A DNA stretch of 60,371 nucleotides. Origin: Protofrankia sp. CiT1 (GTDB lineage Bacteria; Actinomycetota; Actinomycetes; Frankiales; Frankiaceae). The position numbers and the translations under genes are program-made. Numbering within the stretch: the first letter of the stretch is position 1; each line of letters begins with the position of its first letter. The DNA is taken from contig NZ_CAKJTL010000172.1 in the NCBI RefSeq assembly GCF_917627385.1, forward strand, positions 960 to 61,330. Reading direction: 5' to 3'. This document shows positions 56,604 through 60,371 of this stretch, piece by piece. The notes beneath the pieces were generated by a model. It saw only the letters and a program-made list of their open reading frames with translations, searched no databases and was not told the origin of the DNA.

Positions 56604-57554
56604 TCAGTCCCGGTGCAGGACGTCGGGATGCTCCCGAAACCAGGAGACCGTGGTGTCGAGACCGGTCCGCAGGTCGACAACTGGTTCCCAGCCGAGAACC
56701 TCGCGGGCCAGCGATATGTCCGGCTGCCGGATCGTCGGGTCATCCTCCGGCCGCGGAATGAATGAGATCTTCGATTCACTCTTGGCGACTTCACGGACGA
56801 GCTCGGCGAGCTCGATGATCGACAGCTCATACGGGTTCCCGATATTCATCGGACCAGGATGACCAGAAAACATCATCCGCACGATTCCCTCGACCAGATC
56901 ATCGACGTAGATGATCGACCGGGTCTGGCTACCGTCACCCGCCACCGTCATCGGTTCGCCGCGCAGCGCCTGGGTCGCGAAGGCGGGGATCGCACGGCCG
57001 TCGTTAGGGCGCATCCGCGGCCCGTGGGTATTGAAAATCCGGACGATTCCGGTATCCACACCGTGGCTCCGGCGGTAGGCCATGGTGAGCGCCTCGCCGA
57101 ACCGCTTCGCCTCATCGTACACACCCCGCGGACCTACCGGGTTGACATGGCCCCAGTAGTTCTCCGGCTGCGGATGGACCTGCGGGTCACCATAGACCTC
57201 CGAGGTCGACGCCAGTATGAAACGCGCGCCTTTTTCCTTGGCCAGGCCAAGGGCGTGCAGCGTACCGATCGAGCCCACCTTCAAGGTGTGGATCGGCAGA
57301 TTCAGATAGTCGATCGGGCTTGCCGGCGACGCGAAGTGCAGCACGTAGTCAACCGGACCAGGAACATGGACGTAATCCGTCACATCACAGCGGATCAATC
57401 GGAAGCACTCGCGGTCCGCAAGATGAGCGACGTTCACCGGGGTCCCCGTGACGAAGTTGTCCAGGCAAAGGACCTCATGGCCCTCGGTCAACAGCCGCTC
57501 GCACAGGTGCGATCCCAGAAAACCCGCACCTCCGGTGACAACGCTTCTTTTCAT
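56604..57554 (-). CDS. UDP-glucuronate decarboxylase-like NAD sugar epimerase
   Basis: The 316-residue extended SDR starts [20 protein letters not shown] with an NAD loop and an acidic residue in [72 protein letters not shown] (the YxxxK pair) and [20 protein letters not shown] match UDP-xylose synthase (UXS). It would decarboxylate UDP-glucuronate to UDP-xylose for glycan synthesis; specificity is inferred. Its ATG overlaps the stop of the small upstream gene by one base. Confidence 0.87.
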   Translation of the reverse strand: MKRSVVTGGAGFLGSHLCERLLTEGHEVLCLDNFVTGTPVNVAHLADRECFRLIRCDVTDYVHVPGPVDYVLHFASPASPIDYLNLPIHTLKVGSIGTLHALGLAKEKGARFILASTSEVYGDPQVHPQPENYWGHVNPVGPRGVYDEAKRFGEALTMAYRRSHGVDTGIVRIFNTHGPRMRPNDGRAIPAFATQALRGEPMTVAGDGSQTRSIIYVDDLVEGIVRMMFSGHPGPMNIGNPYELSIIELAELVREVAKSESKISFIPRPEDDPTIRQPDISLAREVLGWEPVVDLRTGLDTTVSWFREHPDVLHRD

Positions 57555-57895
57555 CAGGCCCCCTCCTGGTCATCGGTATTCGGTCCGCGTGACGATACGC
57601 GCACGAAGTCCCACGCCCGCGCGGAACGCGCGAGAAAGCTCGGCGGAACACCATCGAGAACAGACCCGGCGGCAGCGGCCGATGGTTTACCCACCGATAG
57701 TTCGCCGCCATGCGGATGAAGCAGGACGACCACCACGTCACCATTGCCGCCGGCACCGCGGTAGACCTCCGCCGGAGCATCTCCCAGCGCCTGGTCCAAC
57801 CAGGCCAGGAGGTCCTCCAGGCAGCCATCGGCCGCATGGGCCTCCCACATGCGCGTCACATCAACCACACCCACATCTTCGACCACGGTGGGCAA
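57554..57895 (-). CDS. Small conserved hypothetical protein upstream of the UXS gene
   Basis: The 113-residue frame (TTG 57895, with GTG alternatives from 57868) includes [40 protein letters not shown] and [20 protein letters not shown]. The strand-helix-strand order and acidic-aromatic pattern suggest a small alpha/beta fold, possibly a dimeric ferredoxin-like barrel. I do not recognise a function. It lies between tsaD and the UXS gene on the same strand, with a one-base overlap to the latter, so it is likely part of the same transcript. Confidence 0.6.
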   Translation of the reverse strand: MPTVVEDVGVVDVTRMWEAHAADGCLEDLLAWLDQALGDAPAEVYRGAGGNGDVVVVLLHPHGGELSVGKPSAAAAGSVLDGVPPSFLARSARAWDFVRVSSRGPNTDDQEGA

Positions 57896-57977
57896 GGCGG
57901 GACCAACGAGGTACCGGCACGCGACAAGGCCTGGCCACAGAGCGCACGATCACAGTCCCGCTCGCGCCTGGCAGGCT

Positions 57978-59060
57978 TCAGGGCCGCTCCAGCGAAAGGG
58001 TCGAGGAAGCGGACATGTCCAGCAAGGACGGGGTGACACCGGCGGCGGCCTGAAGGGAGCCCAGCGCGGCGACCATCGCGCCATTGTCGGTACACAATCC
58101 AGGCCGGGGCACCCGCAAGGTGATACCAGCGGCCGCACAGCGCGCCGCCGCGAGCGACCGCAGTCTGCTGTTCGCCGCCACTCCCCCACCGATCACCAGG
58201 GTGTCGACCCCGTGCGACCGGCAGGCCGCGACGGACTTGGCCGTCAGCACATCCACAACAGCCTCCTGGAACGACGCGGCGACAGCCGCGACGGGTATCG
58301 GCTCACCCGCCCGGTTGCGCGCTTCCAGCCACCGGGCCACCGCGGTCTTCAGCCCGCTGAAGGAGAAGTCGAACGTACCGTCGCCCGCCTTCGCGCGCGG
58401 GAACGCGATCGTGGGGCTCCCGTCACGAGCCGCCTGGTCAATGGGCGGCCCGCCGGGGAACGGCATCCCGAGCAGCCGGGCAACCTTGTCGTATGCCTCG
58501 CCCGCGGCATCGTCGACCGTGGCCCCGAGCGGGATCACCGCGCCCGTGGCGAGGTCCGGCACCAGCAGCAGGGAGGAATGCCCGCCGGAGACCAGCAACG
58601 CCATGGACGGGCCGGGCAATGGCCCATGCTCAAGGGTGTCCACCGCGACATGCGCGGCCAGATGATGGACCCCGTAAAGAGGGACGCCGAGCGCGAACGC
58701 GTATGCCTTGGCCGCGGCCACTCCGACGAGCAGCGCCCCGGCCAGGCCCGGACCAGCGGTGACCGCGATCGCGTCCACGTCACGATGGCGCAGCCCCGCC
58801 TGGGACAGCGCCCGGTCGACAGCCGGCACCATCGCCTCGACGTGCGCACGGGCGGCGATCTCCGGAATCACCCCGCCGTAACGCGCGTGCTCGTCCACGG
58901 ATGACGCGAGGGTGTCCGCGAGCAGAAGCCCGCCCCGGACCAGGCCCACTCCGGTCTCGTCGCACGAGGTCTCAATACCCAGTACCAACGGCGCGTCACC
59001 CCGCACCGACGGCCCGTCACTCCGCGCCGGCGGGACGTGGCCGGCGCGGACCCCGCTCAC
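57978..59060 (-). CDS. tsaD: tRNA N6-threonylcarbamoyladenosine transferase TsaD
   Basis: The 360-residue Kae1-family protein has [40 protein letters not shown] (metal His), [40 protein letters not shown] and [20 protein letters not shown]. It transfers the threonylcarbamoyl group to adenosine-37 of ANN-decoding tRNAs, working with TsaB, TsaC and TsaE. Its start overlaps rimI by 4 bp. The length is normal for the family plus a short N-terminal extension. Confidence 0.95.
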   Translation of the reverse strand: MSGVRAGHVPPARSDGPSVRGDAPLVLGIETSCDETGVGLVRGGLLLADTLASSVDEHARYGGVIPEIAARAHVEAMVPAVDRALSQAGLRHRDVDAIAVTAGPGLAGALLVGVAAAKAYAFALGVPLYGVHHLAAHVAVDTLEHGPLPGPSMALLVSGGHSSLLLVPDLATGAVIPLGATVDDAAGEAYDKVARLLGMPFPGGPPIDQAARDGSPTIAFPRAKAGDGTFDFSFSGLKTAVARWLEARNRAGEPIPVAAVAASFQEAVVDVLTAKSVAACRSHGVDTLVIGGGVAANSRLRSLAAARCAAAGITLRVPRPGLCTDNGAMVAALGSLQAAAGVTPSLLDMSASSTLSLERP

Positions 59061-59623
59061 CGGGACACCGTCGACTCCACCGCGTCAAGCATCTCGCCGT
59101 AGTCACGGGTGTCTATGTGACGGGCCGACATCACGTAGGCGTCGGCTCCCGACGGCTGGTAGTAGCCCCTGCGCAGGCCGAGATCGACGAAGCCGAACCG
59201 ATGGTAAAGAGTTCGGGCCGTGCTGTTGTCGGTCCGTACCTCCAGGTCACAACGGCGCGCACCGCACATCCGGGCATGGCGCAGCAGAGCGGCCAGCAGC
59301 CGGGTGCCCACCCCGTTGCCGCGGGAGTCCGCGGTGACGCCGAGAGTCTGCACGTAGGACTCGCCGTCGTGGACGGCAAGCCCGCCGTAACCGACGACTC
59401 GCCCACCGCGCACAGCGGCCAGATAGTGCCGCGCCAGTCCCTGTGCCAGCTCCGACCAGAACAGCTCGGCCGTCCAGGCGTCCTCGGCGAAGATGTCCCG
59501 TTCCAGCTCGACAATCTCATCGAGATGCCACCAGCGCAGGCGCACAAGCGCCACCTCGCCACGCCCAGGTGCCGGCGAATCCTCGGTCACCGTGTCTGTC
59601 CTGATCGTCAGCTGGCCGGTCAC
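59057..59623 (-). CDS. rimI: Ribosomal protein S18-alanine N-acetyltransferase
   Basis: The 188-residue GNAT protein has [40 protein letters not shown] (with RGNGVG, the acetyl-CoA loop), [20 protein letters not shown] and [20 protein letters not shown], the classical RimI tail. It acetylates the N terminus of ribosomal S18 and possibly other proteins. It sits between tsaD and tsaB with 4-bp overlaps on both sides, the usual actinobacterial operon. Confidence 0.93.
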   Translation of the reverse strand: MTGQLTIRTDTVTEDSPAPGRGEVALVRLRWWHLDEIVELERDIFAEDAWTAELFWSELAQGLARHYLAAVRGGRVVGYGGLAVHDGESYVQTLGVTADSRGNGVGTRLLAALLRHARMCGARRCDLEVRTDNSTARTLYHRFGFVDLGLRRGYYQPSGADAYVMSARHIDTRDYGEMLDAVESTVSR

Positions 59624-60330
59624 ACAGCCACCGCTTTCGGCGGGCGCGGTTCGGCCGCGTCCGGCCGGCGCAGGTACAGCGGGACGAGCGGCGCGGGCGG
59701 GCGGCCGGCCAGAACGCTCGCGCCGGCCAGGCGGGCGAGGGTGACCGGGGACGGATACCCCGGGCCGGTCGCCGGCTCCACCGGCTCCCCGAGGCTGGCG
59801 AAAACGTCCGGGTACAGCTGCGCACCCGGTCCGGCCACCCGGCGGACCGCCATCTCCCGCAACTCCTCGACAACGCTCCCCGGTCGGCCCACGGACGGCC
59901 CGGCCACCCGCTCACCGCTGTCGTACACCGCCCAGTACACCTCCCGGCGCCGCGCGTCGGTCGTCACGGCCACCCTGCCCGACGTGTCGGCGCCGATGCC
60001 GTCCAACGAGCACACACCGTAGGCGGGCCGGCCGAGAGCGTCCGCGAAGGCGGCCGCGGTCACCACGCCGACCCGCAGACTCGTGAACGGCCCCGGCCCG
60101 AGGCCCACCACCAGCGCGTCGAGATCGGCAGGGCATGCCGACGCCTCGTCCAGCGCCTCCCGGACCAGCGGTACCAGCAACTCCGCGTGCCTACGTGGAT
60201 CCACGACCTGACGTGCCGCCCTGCGGGTCACCCGCACAACGCCCGTGCCGGCGACCGGCTCGGCCCATTCGACGTCCGCGAGAGCGACCGAACAGGCGGG
60301 TGTCGCCGTGTCAACAGCGAGAAGCAGCAC
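59620..60330 (-). CDS. tsaB: tRNA threonylcarbamoyladenosine biosynthesis protein TsaB
   Basis: The 236-residue protein starts at GTG 60330: VLLLAVDTATPACSVALAD, then RHAELLVPLVREALDEA, DALVVGLGPGPFTSLRVGVV and TAAAFADALGRPAYGVCSLD, the actin-like TsaB fold. TsaB is the inactive-homologue partner that activates TsaD. The remaining 41 bp to the window end hold no gene; tsaE usually comes next. Confidence 0.94.
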   Translation of the reverse strand: MLLLAVDTATPACSVALADVEWAEPVAGTGVVRVTRRAARQVVDPRRHAELLVPLVREALDEASACPADLDALVVGLGPGPFTSLRVGVVTAAAFADALGRPAYGVCSLDGIGADTSGRVAVTTDARRREVYWAVYDSGERVAGPSVGRPGSVVEELREMAVRRVAGPGAQLYPDVFASLGEPVEPATGPGYPSPVTLARLAGASVLAGRPPAPLVPLYLRRPDAAEPRPPKAVAV

Positions 60331-60371
60331 GCCTGACAGCCTAGTGGTCGCCGCCGGAAATTCGTCCAGGG

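Overview
The window comes from a high-GC actinomycete. The gene set fits Frankia or a close relative best: a Cvn conservon, GuaB3 beside GuaB, WhiB, a GroEL with a His-rich tail, and DUF3017 and DUF5319 proteins. No nif, 16S rRNA or other decisive marker is present, so the genus is an inference. I see no tRNA, rRNA, CRISPR array or intact transposase. Gene remnants, long gene-poor gaps and short inverted-repeat elements suggest a genome shaped by small mobile repeats and gene decay.

Layout. 0-3.4 kb is an accessory patch with three toxin-antitoxin modules (Phd/PIN, TacA/TacT-like, Phd-RelE), a NUDIX-like remnant and a 199-bp inverted-repeat element. 3.7-7.5 kb holds a broken TIR-domain gene, an orphan solute-binding lipoprotein, a TerD-CAP fusion and a methyltransferase. 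7.6-13.8 kb holds a giant PHP/UvrD helicase fusion, a D,D-carboxypeptidase and a YihY membrane protein; the last two overlap tail to tail. 13.9-18.4 kb is redox metabolism: SDR, 3Fe-4S ferredoxin, TetR, serine hydrolase and a geranylgeranyl-reductase-type flavoprotein. 18.5-23.2 kb is mdh, a decayed isocitrate-dehydrogenase end, a DUF3017 gene, purH and purN. 23.3-31 kb holds a regulator, two membrane proteins, sucCD, a B12-binding protein, a lipase and an M23 peptidase. 31-37 kb holds two adjacent mobile repeats, pcrA, ilvA behind a probable attenuator, and guaA.

37.3-42.4 kb is a complete conservon (sensor kinase, roadblock, DUF742, GTPase). It converges on an orphan branched-chain-type binding lipoprotein. 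44.2-48.1 kb carries two paralogous single-pass membrane proteins that share an N-terminal tryptophan motif. 48.3-57.6 kb is guaB3, guaB, a DUF5319 gene, a MerR gene, whiB, groEL, groES and a UDP-glucuronate decarboxylase-like gene; groES sits behind a CIRCE operator. The window ends with tsaD-rimI-tsaB, the tRNA t6A and ribosomal S18 acetylation operon.

Purine synthesis (purH, purN, guaA, guaB, guaB3) and the TCA cycle (mdh, sucC, sucD) are well represented. The most informative novelties are a family of TNA-flanked palindromic elements, one of which supplies a stop codon; an Ile-Ile leader peptide with a terminator before ilvA; a doubly disabled TIR gene; and the tail-to-tail overlapping gene pair.
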